Source: Dictyobacter formicarum (GTDB lineage Bacteria > Chloroflexota > Ktedonobacteria > Ktedonobacterales > Ktedonobacteraceae). From it: a stretch of DNA of 38,010 nucleotides. The notes below the pieces were generated by a model. It did not search any database. It was not told where the DNA came from and worked only from the letters and a program-made list of their open reading frames with translations. Location: NCBI RefSeq assembly GCF_016587435.1, contig NZ_BNJJ01000043.1, positions 1-38,010 on the forward strand, in the 5' to 3' direction. A program made the position numbers and the translations under genes. Positions within the stretch are counted from its first letter, which is position 1; the number at the start of each line of letters is the position of its first letter. Positions 7,846-17,174 of the stretch are shown piece by piece.

Positions 7846-10809
7846 TTAGCTGGTTTGCCGGGCCATGTAGGCATGGATGGCGCGCAGGATACGCTCAGGG
7901 GTGAAGGGCATTTGTCGCATGTGAATGTCGGCGGCATCCAGGATCGCGTTAGCAATTGCCGGAGCGACGCCATACAGAGGGATGCCAACGATCGCTTTGG
8001 CGCCAAATAGCTCTGAGTTATCTTCAGACTCAACCAGGTAATTCTGCAGTTCGGGCATCTCAACAGCGCTGAAGGGATGGGACTCCGACCAGTTACGATT
8101 AAGAGGCGCCCCATTCTGGTCATAGAACATCTCTTCGCTAATACTGCGGCCCAGGGCCAGAGTAACATCTCCAGCGATCTGTGTCTCCAGGAGAGCTGGA
8201 TTGATGGGATGACCGGCATCAACAGCGGTAATGACCTTGACGATGCGAATACCCCCAGTCTCCACGTCTAATTCGACCTCTACCCCCTGCGCGGCAAAGG
8301 TCATGGGGATAGACTGAGCCTTCCAGGATGAGTTGGTCATCAGTTGCCGGCCCTCTTTGTACATGGAATGGGTAGCAATCTGTGCCAACGTCAACTGGGT
8401 GCCAGCGGCCCCCTTAACGACCCCATCACTGATCTTCAGGGTTTCAGGCACGACGTTCAACATACGGCCCGCCACCATTAAAATCTGGCGGCGGATCTGC
8501 TCGGCGGCCCGCTTAACAACGTTGCTGCTCATATAAAAAGCCGTCACATCGTTGATGCCGCGCTCAAAGGGAGCTGAACTGGTATCGGCGGCATGCAAGA
8601 GGATGTCAAGCGTAGAGACGCCCAATACCTCGGCCGCAATCTGCGTCAGGAAGGTCCGTAGCTGGGTGCCGTTTTCACTGCGTCCCGCGAAGAGGTCAAA
8701 TGAACCATCCTCATTTAATTTGATCGTTGCCCCGCTGGTTCCACCTGCCAGACCGGGATCACCGTAGAAGGAGAGGGCCAGACCAATACCGTGGCGGTAA
8801 CGATCATTGCCGCGTCTGCCGCGTCGTTTTTTCCACTCTAGCTTCTCTTCCACCACACGCATACAGGCTGGCAGTCCACAGCTATCGATCACAGAGCTAC
8901 TCACACGAGTCCCGCTAACGGCAGCGCGCAACGGATAGCGATCCCCGCTCTTGAGCCAGTTCAGTCGCCGCAGGGCTAACGCATCCATCTTCAATTGACG
9001 CGCCACTTCATCCATGTGGCTTTCGAGCGCGAAAAATTCATGCTGCAACTCATAGGCCTGTGATGTGCTGGCGGGAGCATGATTGGTATATAGAACTTCA
9101 GCCAGGAAGCGCATGTTGGGACAGGGATAAAGGGCCAGGGCATTAATGGTATGCATCTGGGCTGTTAAAGGATGGGTGGCGTAGGCACCAGTATCGGCCA
9201 GCACCACCATCTGGTTGGCCAGCAACGTCCCATCGCGCCGCACGCCAGTTTTCATGCGCAGGATATACTGTTGGCGTGTGTAGTTGCTGCGAAATTCTTC
9301 CGCCCGCGAATATTCCAACAATACCGGACGTTTAGTCTCCATCGTCAATAGCGCACACAGGTCCTCGCCCTCCATATGCTGGCGCAGGCCCAGGTTGCCA
9401 CCAACTTCTGGCTGCTCAACCCGAATACGGCGCAGGGGCAAACCAATCAACTGCGCCAGAGTATGACGAATATAGTGTGGCAACTGACTATTGGTACGTA
9501 CAACCAGATAATCGTCCTCATCAAAATACGTGAGAACGCTATACTTCTCCAGCGGAGCCTGTTGTACCGGCGGCACGATGTATTCAGTCTCAATTACATG
9601 GTCGGCAGCGGCAAAACCTTGCTCGACATCGCCCACTTCATTGCGGACGCGAGCAGCAATATTACGTTCAGCATCCGAAATACCTTGTGACTCACGCTCG
9701 GCATGCACACGTGCAGCTCCCGAAACCAGAGCCTGGCGTTGATCCAGCACAGTTGGCTGCACCTCATATTCAACTGAGATCAGCTTCAGAGCCTGATCTG
9801 CCACTTCCTGTGTCTCGGCCACCACGACCGCGACACGATCGCCAACGTAGCGCACAACATAATCCAGGCAATATTGATCTAGCAGCGGCTCTGCACTGGC
9901 ATGACGCTCAATACGGGCATAAGGAATGCGTGGCACATCTTTATAGGTCAATACAGCCAGCACACCGGGCAGGGTTCTGGCCGCCGAGGCGTCGATCGCG
10001 CGAATAACGGCATGCGCATGGGGACTGGTTAAAACACGAGCATAGGCCAGCTGGCGCGGCTGGACGTCGCCAGCAAACTTCGATTTGCCAGTAACAGCTT
10101 TGATGGCGTTTTGCGCCGAAGCAGCAGACCCGATGACCTGCAAGTGCCTCCTGGGAACTGGCACAATCGGCGCCGCTGGCGTGGTCATCATCTGTGACGT
10201 AATCACAGGTATCTTGGTTGTGACTGCTCCGCTGTTCGCGGCCACGCTACTGGCCTGTAGGTCTGGCGCCTTCACGCTATCGCTTTCAGCCTGCTCTGCC
10301 ACTGGAACTTCGGCGGCAATAGTAGTATGCGTCAATGGTTCAACTTGCTCACCACGTAAGATGGCGGAGGCACGCAAAACAGCCTGTACAGGTTTAATAT
10401 ACCCGGTGCAGCGACAGATGTTGCCAGAGAGCGCGTCACGCACCTCATCTTCTGAAGGAGAAGGATTGCGCTGCAGGAGCGCATAAGCGGAAAGCAGCAT
10501 GCCAGAGGTACAAAAGCCACAGCCGGCGGCTCCCAGCTCAATAAAGGCTGATTGCAAGGGATGCAGCTTTTCGGCGCTTCCCAGACTCTCTACCGTTGAG
10601 AGGGTGCAGCCACCCACCTGAGCGGCAAGCATGACACAGCTTGGGCGCGGGACACCATCTACCAGAACGGTGCAGGCGCCGCACTCGCCCGTTTCACAGC
10701 CATGCCTGACGCTGCTATATCCCTGGCGCCGCAATAGCGAGAGCAGCGGCTCATTGGGCGCGACCTCCAGGCCCTCAACGACCCCATTAATACGTAATTC
10801 GAGTTCCAT
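7846..10809 (-). CDS. Molybdenum hydroxylase-like protein: [2Fe-2S] domain fused to molybdopterin domain
   Basis: This 987-aa protein joins two xanthine dehydrogenase/CO dehydrogenase-family subunits. Residues 1-155 are the small iron-sulfur subunit, with ligands C38, C43, C46, C58 and C97, C100, C132, C134 all present. After a linker (about 155-215), residues about 220-985 match the large molybdopterin subunit. In that part the usual active-site motifs are not recognisable: the GGGFGxK loop reads GGNLGLR, the RGFGxPQ segment reads STSQAYE, and the GxGE(P) catalytic Glu region reads IVGIP. The ATG directly abuts the TAG of the FAD-subunit gene, with ribosome-binding site AGAGGAAGC. Adenine deaminase upstream suggests purine (hypoxanthine/xanthine) oxidation, but activity is doubtful. 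Confidence 0.85.
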   Translation of the reverse strand: MELELRINGVVEGLEVAPNEPLLSLLRRQGYSSVRHGCETGECGACTVLVDGVPRPSCVMLAAQVGGCTLSTVESLGSAEKLHPLQSAFIELGAAGCGFCTSGMLLSAYALLQRNPSPSEDEVRDALSGNICRCTGYIKPVQAVLRASAILRGEQVEPLTHTTIAAEVPVAEQAESDSVKAPDLQASSVAANSGAVTTKIPVITSQMMTTPAAPIVPVPRRHLQVIGSAASAQNAIKAVTGKSKFAGDVQPRQLAYARVLTSPHAHAVIRAIDASAARTLPGVLAVLTYKDVPRIPYARIERHASAEPLLDQYCLDYVVRYVGDRVAVVVAETQEVADQALKLISVEYEVQPTVLDQRQALVSGAARVHAERESQGISDAERNIAARVRNEVGDVEQGFAAADHVIETEYIVPPVQQAPLEKYSVLTYFDEDDYLVVRTNSQLPHYIRHTLAQLIGLPLRRIRVEQPEVGGNLGLRQHMEGEDLCALLTMETKRPVLLEYSRAEEFRSNYTRQQYILRMKTGVRRDGTLLANQMVVLADTGAYATHPLTAQMHTINALALYPCPNMRFLAEVLYTNHAPASTSQAYELQHEFFALESHMDEVARQLKMDALALRRLNWLKSGDRYPLRAAVSGTRVSSSVIDSCGLPACMRVVEEKLEWKKRRGRRGNDRYRHGIGLALSFYGDPGLAGGTSGATIKLNEDGSFDLFAGRSENGTQLRTFLTQIAAEVLGVSTLDILLHAADTSSAPFERGINDVTAFYMSSNVVKRAAEQIRRQILMVAGRMLNVVPETLKISDGVVKGAAGTQLTLAQIATHSMYKEGRQLMTNSSWKAQSIPMTFAAQGVEVELDVETGGIRIVKVITAVDAGHPINPALLETQIAGDVTLALGRSISEEMFYDQNGAPLNRNWSESHPFSAVEMPELQNYLVESEDNSELFGAKAIVGIPLYGVAPAIANAILDAADIHMRQMPFTPERILRAIHAYMARQTS

Positions 10810-11783
10810 CTAGCTTCCTCTTTCAGATGACACCATGCCGCGCCAGCTGGCTACGTTCATTGCTTCTTCAAGCGCGCGATACGCTAACCCCATGCCACTC
10901 ACGCGTCGATAACTACTGCTGGCACGCACATCTGCCGGAGGGCGAAATGTGGACATACCTTCTTGCAAGGTGGTGAGAAGTTTCTGGCTATTGAGAGGAT
11001 TCATGACAGGCTGGCCTTCAAGCAGTTGCTCGACCCTATACAAGCGAACCGGATCCATTGAAGCGCCTCCCATTGCCAGGCGTACTTTGCGATAAACTTT
11101 GCCCTCAATCTCAACCAGGGCGGCCGCATTTAAAAGCGCCACATCCGCCGCTGTGCGACTGACACGCATCAATGAGGTTCCGCTACTCAAAGCCGGGCGA
11201 GGCACCATAACCTCGATAATCAGCTCTCCCGGACGACGCTCACTGGTAACCTCTCGACATAGGATACGGCGCTCCTGCTTTCCTTTATAAACAACGCCCG
11301 ACAACGCCAATCCAGGGCGCTCGTGCGTGCCCGCGCTCAGATCGATCTGTGATTTTGATCCCGAACGCACGACAACTTCTGCGTCCATGGCCACCAGGGC
11401 CGTCAGCAAATCAGCCTGCGAGGCCCCGCCAGTCGCTACAGTCCCCCAATGGTTGCGCTATTGCGTATCAAGCGCGATGAGGAAGAGGCATAAGCTGAAC
11501 GCGCCAGCAGACCAGTCGCGAAGTCCCTTAAGAGAGGAGCATCCGCGATCTGCTGCAATGTCGTCATGGCACCAATATGGACTCCACGGGCATCCTCAGA
11601 AATAGAGGCAAGATCCAGATCCCGGAGGTCTACCACGGCCTCGATACTATCATCTTGTAGACCCAGCAGATAGGTTCCACCAGCCAGAGGCACCGTCTTG
11701 ACATCAAGACGACCCAGTAACAGAAGAACATCGTCGATGTCCTCCGCCCAATGATATTCAATCAGCTCGAGTAGCATAGGCAT
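10810..11783 (-). pseudogene. FAD-binding subunit of molybdenum hydroxylase, single-base frameshift
   Basis: The 5' frame (11783-11436) encodes a CoxM/XdhB-like FAD domain with AGGTYLLGL and RNSATIGG, then stops at TAG. Adding one base at the GGGGG run around 11447-11451 restores the frame: TIGG continues into TVATGGASQADLLTALVAMD and through to 10810. The span is 974 bp, one short of 325 codons. The restored product would be about 324 aa, normal for this subunit, which carries electrons from the iron-sulfur domain to FAD. The ATG overlaps the adenine deaminase stop (TAATG), and its own stop abuts the next ATG. A real mutation, a sequencing error in the G-run, or programmed slippage could each explain it. 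Confidence 0.8.
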
Positions 11784-13528
11784 TACCTTTGTAGAGGGAT
11801 ACGAGTGAATGTTTCAACGTCAATTAAACCTTGATCCGTCAGCTTGAGTGACGGGATAACTGAAAGTGAGAGAAAGCTGAGAGTCATGCAGGGATGTTCT
11901 AACGAACAGCCAAGCTCAGCAGCCACTGCGTCCAATGCGCGTAGTTGCTCGACCACTTCAGCGGCTGGTAGCGGCGAGACCAGGCCACCGATCGGTAGCG
12001 GCACGCTTGCTCTTACCTGACCATCTACGACGCAGACGAAGCCTCCGCCCATCTCTTCCAGTGCGTACGCCGCCTGCAAAATATCACTATCACTCGCGCC
12101 CGCAATTACTATATTGTGAGCATCGTGAGCAACACTTGAGGCAATGGCACCCTTCTGCAGACCAAAACCTTTGACGAGTCCAAGCCCGACACGTCCACTG
12201 GCGTGGTGTCGCTCAATCACCACCAGTTTCAACAGGTCACGTGCAGGATCAGCCACAAGCTCACCTACGCGCAACGGTGCTTCCTCCTGGAGGTGCCTGG
12301 TGGTGATCTGTCCCGGCTCGATACCAATAACCTCTACCAGTCCGGGCTTTCCTGCCATGTAGAGATCAGCCTCGGTCACGTTGCCAATATGGACAGTGCC
12401 CGTGACGCCAGCAATACTCGCAGCGTCCTGCACAATCTCAGTAATCAATTGACCGTCCTGAGCAACCAGCACACCGTTTTTATAGACTTCAGCCACCTTG
12501 AAGGTCTTCAAATCATCCAGCACGACCAGGTCTGCCAGATAACCTGGAGCAATGGCGCCCCGGTTCTGTAAACCAAAATATTGGGCGGTATTATATGAGG
12601 CGAGCCGAATCGCTTCCACCGGCTCTAAGCCTAACTCAATGGCACGCCGTACCATCGAGTCGATGTGTCCGCGCGTCATAATATCCAGCGGATCACGATC
12701 ATCCGTGACAAAAAATACTCTGGGCGGATGCAGTTCTTGCACAATTGGCAACAGGGCATCCAGATTCTGGGCGGCCGAACCTTCGCGTATCATCAACCAT
12801 AATCCCAGTCGGATACGTTGCCGTGCCTCCTCGGCCATCGTACATTCATGATCAGACTGGATACCGGCAACCGCGTAAGCGTTCAGGTCGTGACCACTGA
12901 CGCCAGGGGCATGGCCATCAACAACCAGGCGCTGCTGGCGTGTAGCCTCGATCTTAGCCAGCACCTGGGGATCGGCCGAAAGCACGCCCGGGACATTCAT
13001 CATTTCAGCCAATCCCAGGACCTGCTCCTCTTCTAACAGTTGTAAAAGATCCTCGGCCAACAATGTTCGATACGGGCTCTCAAAACTTGACGCGGGAACG
13101 CAGGATGAAAGCATCACATAAGAGGTGAGCGGCAGGCCTCGACCCGATTCCAGCACATAGCGAATGCCGTCCAGACCCAGCACATTCGCGAACTCATGTG
13201 GGTCCAACATCACTGAAGTTACGCCGCGTGGCACAACCTGCCGTGCAAATTCGGCCAGGGTTAACATAGTGCTTTCAATATGCATATGACCATCGATCAA
13301 AGCGGGAGCCAGCCAGCGCCCCTGTAAATCGCGCACCTCGCGCGCGGTAAGGGTCGGGAGCGATCCAGCCTGATGGGGCATAACACTGATAACGATATCA
13401 TCCACAATTGCGACATCGGCCTGATAATACTCACCGCTACAAACATTCACCAGTTGAGCATTGCGTAGCAATAGATCCGCCGGTTCCTCGCCACGTGCCA
13501 CCCGAATACGCCTTCGCAATTCATCCAT
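11783..13528 (-). CDS. ade: Adenine deaminase (amidohydrolase superfamily)
   Basis: The 581-aa protein matches the Ade family in length and motifs. It should convert adenine to hypoxanthine and ammonia in the cytoplasm using a metal centre. Visible are DGHMHIESTM (metal-binding His pair), DPHEFANVLG, DGHAPGVSGHDLNAYAVAG, DHECT and TDDRDP, followed by the typical C-terminal domain with LGLVKGFGLQKGAIASSVAHDAHN. The start ATG has a GCGAGGATTTTA ribosome-binding site. The stop overlaps the next ATG (TAATG), so it is translationally coupled to the molybdenum-hydroxylase FAD subunit. A purine breakdown path adenine to hypoxanthine to xanthine is the natural reading, provided the downstream oxidase works. 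Confidence 0.95.
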   Translation of the reverse strand: MDELRRRIRVARGEEPADLLLRNAQLVNVCSGEYYQADVAIVDDIVISVMPHQAGSLPTLTAREVRDLQGRWLAPALIDGHMHIESTMLTLAEFARQVVPRGVTSVMLDPHEFANVLGLDGIRYVLESGRGLPLTSYVMLSSCVPASSFESPYRTLLAEDLLQLLEEEQVLGLAEMMNVPGVLSADPQVLAKIEATRQQRLVVDGHAPGVSGHDLNAYAVAGIQSDHECTMAEEARQRIRLGLWLMIREGSAAQNLDALLPIVQELHPPRVFFVTDDRDPLDIMTRGHIDSMVRRAIELGLEPVEAIRLASYNTAQYFGLQNRGAIAPGYLADLVVLDDLKTFKVAEVYKNGVLVAQDGQLITEIVQDAASIAGVTGTVHIGNVTEADLYMAGKPGLVEVIGIEPGQITTRHLQEEAPLRVGELVADPARDLLKLVVIERHHASGRVGLGLVKGFGLQKGAIASSVAHDAHNIVIAGASDSDILQAAYALEEMGGGFVCVVDGQVRASVPLPIGGLVSPLPAAEVVEQLRALDAVAAELGCSLEHPCMTLSFLSLSVIPSLKLTDQGLIDVETFTRIPLQR

Positions 13529-13870
13529 TAAAATCCTCGCTTCTGCCTCAAAAAACTGCTTTAGAAAATCCCAATTCTGGTTACTGTGTCCGTTCCACTA
13601 TCCCCACACGCTACAATAAATTCTATTGATTTGTAGCCTCTTGCTATCGAACTCAGTAGCAGATTTTAACACATAGATGTACTTTTTCTATAATTTCTAT
13701 TGATCTGATAACCATTATGGGTGTCCTCAGGTACCAGATTACGCGCCAGGGACATCACAAAATACCGGTTGGCAGCCACAAATTAATCCTTCATGCCCTT
13801 TCTAACGTATACTTGTATAGCAAACGATTGAGAGCATCGCTGTGCATACACACAACGAAAGGAAACCTCG
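13529..13870. promoter_or_regulatory. Divergent intergenic region with a repeated TTCTATTGAT word
   Basis: About 340 bp separate adenine deaminase (minus) from the 90-aa protein gene (plus). TTCTATTGAT occurs at 13621-13630 and 13695-13704, 74 bp apart, with similar flanks (about 18 of 22 bp alike). This could be a pair of operator sites, for instance for purine control, but no regulator is visible. No confident -35/-10 pair was assigned. Confidence 0.3.
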
Positions 13871-14143
13871 ATGGAAAATAGTAATTCTGTTGGTAGCGCA
13901 ATCATGAAGATTGTGGCCTTAACCGGGGGCGCGATCGCAGGTGCCATGATTGCCAACTGGTGCGATAAGGTATTAACCAATATGATCCATGAGCGCTCCG
14001 AGTTTGATAAGTCGCGTTACTCACAGGGGCTGGCCTCAAAGGAGTTCTCCGGTCACGGAAAGCGCTTGCCAAATACTGAACCACGGATCATTCGCATCGA
14101 GCACACAAATTATCAGGAATATCCAGGGGAAGGAGACCTATAA
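13871..14143 (+). CDS. Small hypothetical protein, 90 aa, one possible membrane helix
   Basis: A clear AAAGGAAACCTCG ribosome-binding site precedes the ATG. Residues about 9-27 (AIMKIVALTGGAIAGAMIA) form a Gly/Ala-rich hydrophobic segment that could span or associate with a membrane. The rest is charged. The stop lies 4 bp before the next gene's ATG, and that gene's ribosome-binding site (AAGGAG) is inside this reading frame, so the two are likely co-translated. I do not recognise a family. Confidence 0.65.
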   Translation: MENSNSVGSAIMKIVALTGGAIAGAMIANWCDKVLTNMIHERSEFDKSRYSQGLASKEFSGHGKRLPNTEPRIIRIEHTNYQEYPGEGDL

Positions 14144-14147
14144 TACA

Positions 14148-15119
14148 ATGCTTACGACGATGACCCCCGCGGAACGGGTACACGCCGCTTTGCGGGGAGA
14201 GCCTGTTGATCGGGTTCCCTTGTGCTTCTGGCACCATTTCCAGCCTCAGGGATCAGGTGAACGGCTAGCGGCAGTGACATTTGAATTTTTTAAGAGCAAG
14301 TTTGATCTGGACATCGTTAAGATTATGCCAGATCTGCCTTATCCAGAGCCTGAGGAAGCACCAAGCGATGTCACTCAATTCCAGTTTTTACCTCACCTGG
14401 ATCTGGAGACGCCAGCATTTAAAGAACAGTTGCTCTGCATTCGTAGCCTGCGTCAGCAATTAGGACCAGATTATCCGCTCATCCTGACCCTATTTAGCCC
14501 GTTGACCTATCTTTTCAATTTTATGGGGAAGCACTTTAGCGGAAAACAACGGGTAATTGAGGGGGCTCGCCGGCACCCTGCTGAGGTGGAGAAGGGGCTG
14601 GCCACGATAGCCGCCAATCTACAAAACTTGATGCGGGCCGCGATAGAAGCAGGTGCAAGTGGTATCTTCTTTTCATGTATGGGTGCAACCAGTGCTGACT
14701 TTACACCTGAAGAATATCGGCGCTTTGGTCGTCCATATGATCTGGAGGCCCTTAAAGGAGCGCAGGCCGGCTGGCTCAATATCGTCCATATTCATGCTGA
14801 TCCCAGCCAGGATGGCGACCAGATTTACTTTGATCAATTCACCGACTACCCGGTTTCCGTGCTCAGCTGGAGTGATCGCCTGACGGGTCCTGACCTGAGC
14901 GAAGCCATGGGATTGACGGATAAATGCTTGATGGGTGGATTATGGGAACGAGGTCCTTTAACCCACGGCAGCGAGACAGAGATTGAGAATGAGATACTCG
15001 GGGCAATCGCTCAAACCCAGGGGCGGCGCCATATCCTTGCCAATGGCTGTTCGATTCCAGATGATGTGTCTGAAAAACCTTTACACATTGCCCGCAGAAT
15101 GCTTGATCAGTTGCGCTAA
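14148..15119 (+). CDS. Uroporphyrinogen decarboxylase (URO-D) superfamily protein
   Basis: I place the start at ATG 14148 (323 aa), with AAGGAG upstream; the open frame extends further left only by overlapping the preceding gene. The opening PAERVHAALRGEPVDRVPLCFW is the typical URO-D superfamily N-terminus, and SGIFFSCMGATSADFTPEEYRRFGRPYD is the family's central segment. The HemE signature RQAGRYLPEYR is absent (the equivalent reads WHHFQPQ), so this is probably not the haem-pathway decarboxylase. It is more likely one of the corrinoid methyltransferase-like or uncharacterised members. No corrinoid protein gene is adjacent. It ends before a hairpin shared with the convergent aminotransferase. 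Confidence 0.85.
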   Translation: MLTTMTPAERVHAALRGEPVDRVPLCFWHHFQPQGSGERLAAVTFEFFKSKFDLDIVKIMPDLPYPEPEEAPSDVTQFQFLPHLDLETPAFKEQLLCIRSLRQQLGPDYPLILTLFSPLTYLFNFMGKHFSGKQRVIEGARRHPAEVEKGLATIAANLQNLMRAAIEAGASGIFFSCMGATSADFTPEEYRRFGRPYDLEALKGAQAGWLNIVHIHADPSQDGDQIYFDQFTDYPVSVLSWSDRLTGPDLSEAMGLTDKCLMGGLWERGPLTHGSETEIENEILGAIAQTQGRRHILANGCSIPDDVSEKPLHIARRMLDQLR

Positions 15120-15202
15120 GCTCATCGTCCGTAGGTTCGGGCCTTGCGCCCGATTTGCTTCCTTGATGAACGACACCGCCCCCTCTCCAAGTACGGGGGC
15201 GC

Positions 15203-15230
15203 GTTGCTTCCCATAGTTATGGGAAGCAAC
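15203..15230. terminator. Hairpin between convergent genes
   Basis: GTTGCTTCCCATA and TATGGGAAGCAAC (arms 15203-15215 and 15218-15230) form a perfect 13-bp inverted repeat. It lies 83 bp after the URO-D stop and 11 bp before the aminotransferase stop, so it can serve both directions. There is no strong U-run on either side. Confidence 0.6.
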
Positions 15231-15241
15231 AAACACCTCTC

Positions 15242-16663
15242 TCAGGCGACTACATGGTCTTGAGTAGAATGGGGAAGTGTAACCAGGGGTAGTTCTGCAC
15301 CCGGTCCAGAGACAGAGGCATGCAAGCCTTGAATGGTATCTTCCAGCCGATTCAGTACGGTGTCGATCTCATCCCTGGTCATCACCAGGGGTGGCTCAAC
15401 ACGAATAACGCGTGAGTTATTCAAGGTACCAGAGATCAAGACGCCACGCTTAAACAGGCCCGAGGCAATCTCATAACCGATATCATCATTCACAAAATGT
15501 TGTCCTATCAATAGTCCCTTGCCGGTAATAGCGGTGTAGATATCAGGATGGCGGGCCGCGATGCTGCGTAATTGTTGCATGAAGTACTCGCCCTTCTCAG
15601 CCGCCTGCTCGGTTAGATTCTCTTCAAGCGTGACGTTAATGGCGGCGATAGCGGCGGCACAGGCCAGTGGATTGCCCCCGGTCGTTGAGGTATGAATAAA
15701 AGGATTGCTGTTGAAAACGCTCCAAATTTTAGGGGTGGCCATGAAAGCTCCAACGGGCATGACCCCACCACCAAGCGCTTTGGCCGCCGTAATAATGTCG
15801 GGCGCCACATCCCAGTGCTCAACCCCCCACAACTTACCTGTGCGTCCCAATCCGGTCTGTACTTCGTCAGCTATCAACAGCACCTCGTATTCATCACACA
15901 GCTGGCGTAAACGGGGCCAGAAACCGTCTGGAGGCACGATGGCGCCGGCTTCACCCTGGATCGGCTCCATGACAACAGCTGCAATATCATTACCGACCTC
16001 GCGCGCGATACGCAACTGTTGCTCAACCGCATCAGCATCGCCGAAGGGAACGTGGTAGATATTGTTGTGGAGCGGCATCGCCGGACGACGGAAGACGGAT
16101 TTTCCGGTCAGGGAGAGGGAACCAGTTGTCTTACCATGGAAACCACGCACAGCCGCAATAAAACCGCTCTTGCGCGTGTATAGCTTCGCTATCTTCATCG
16201 CACCTTCAACCGCCTCAGTACCACTGGCCACAAAGAAACTATATTGAATATCGCCAGGGGTAATCTCAGCCAGCAGATGGGCCAGCATACCACGCAAAGG
16301 GTCCAGTAATTCTTGAGTTGGCAAAGGGCTTTTTTGTAGCTGTGCTTGCACGGCCCCAATGACCTTAGGATGTGCCCAGCCCAGATTAAACAGGCCAAAG
16401 CCACCCAGGCAGTCTATATACTCCTTACCCATCACATCTCTGAAAGTCGCACCACGCCCTGTCCACTCAACGGAAGCAAAATCACCTGCCTCAGCCACAG
16501 ATTTGCGGTATTCGATAAAACCACTATTATAATATTTGGCAAAATTCTCAACTGTGGTCTCGATCAGCCACTCAGCCTCGCTCTTACCGAGTTGAGTTTT
16601 GTGGACAACGTCCAGATAGCGTTGGGAGTCATTAAGGGCCTTTAGTAAACCATCGGAACTCAT
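15242..16663 (-). CDS. Class III PLP aminotransferase, putrescine/ornithine type
   Basis: I start at ATG 16663 (473 aa) because GGAAAGG lies just upstream; a TTG six codons earlier is the only longer choice. The protein follows the PatA (YgjG) putrescine aminotransferase pattern. It has a long N-terminal extension before the core, the PLP phosphate-binding SGTEAVEGA, the aromatic-stacking FHGKTTGSLS, the LLIADEVQTGLGR aspartate motif, and the PLP lysine in TAAKALGGG (K295). It probably moves an amino group from putrescine, ornithine or a similar omega-amine to 2-oxoglutarate. 4-aminobutyrate or acetylornithine as substrate cannot be excluded. The gene stands alone between a hairpin and a long gene-free region. 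Confidence 0.88.
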   Translation of the reverse strand: MSSDGLLKALNDSQRYLDVVHKTQLGKSEAEWLIETTVENFAKYYNSGFIEYRKSVAEAGDFASVEWTGRGATFRDVMGKEYIDCLGGFGLFNLGWAHPKVIGAVQAQLQKSPLPTQELLDPLRGMLAHLLAEITPGDIQYSFFVASGTEAVEGAMKIAKLYTRKSGFIAAVRGFHGKTTGSLSLTGKSVFRRPAMPLHNNIYHVPFGDADAVEQQLRIAREVGNDIAAVVMEPIQGEAGAIVPPDGFWPRLRQLCDEYEVLLIADEVQTGLGRTGKLWGVEHWDVAPDIITAAKALGGGVMPVGAFMATPKIWSVFNSNPFIHTSTTGGNPLACAAAIAAINVTLEENLTEQAAEKGEYFMQQLRSIAARHPDIYTAITGKGLLIGQHFVNDDIGYEIASGLFKRGVLISGTLNNSRVIRVEPPLVMTRDEIDTVLNRLEDTIQGLHASVSGPGAELPLVTLPHSTQDHVVA

Positions 16664-17174
16664 AAAAATCCTTTCCGGCAATGCGGCGTAAGAGAACTAT
16701 TCCACCGCCGATCCGCATACATCGGCAGCACATTGACGCTTGAGCATAAAGCAAGCTAGCAGTGCCTGTGGATATAGTGATACCCATCCCTATGGATAGG
16801 TGCCATGAGATTACCCACTAACGAGTATTAACTCATCTAATGAGCGGCAACTCATAGGAAGCAGGCAAAAAAAGAGCAGTTTGATCCTACAATACTTACC
16901 CACACTAACCGTATAAAACAATACAATGAACAGGTAAACAGGTAGGGAAAACGGAATGAAGGCAGCATGTCAAGATCGCAAAAGTGCGCTGACATAAGGG
17001 GGAGGGAAGCTCAGGGGTAACAGGTGGACAGGTGGAAGCCACGAAATACATAGAATTTCGGGATGTACCGACCTTTTTGTGTGCCTGGAATCAGTGTTTC
17101 TTTCATAGGACACCATTCTTTAATGTTATGCCTGGTGAAATTTCTTCCTTTCCAGTATAGCTGACAAGCTGAAA
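16664..17174. other. Gene-free stretch upstream of the aminotransferase
   Basis: About 500 bp with no supported gene, which should contain the minus-strand aminotransferase promoter. Short dyads are visible, such as CTCAT-CTA-ATGAG near 16833-16845 and GCTTG...CAAGC near 16740-16755. None is strong enough to call an operator. Confidence 0.4.

Noticed and set aside
13989..14147. Longer N-terminus for the URO-D-family protein
   Set aside because: It overlaps the 90-aa gene in another frame and has no ribosome-binding site; the family N-terminus begins at the ATG at 14148.
14148..15119. HemE (true uroporphyrinogen decarboxylase) assignment
   Set aside because: The RQAGRYLPEYR signature is absent and no other haem genes are nearby.
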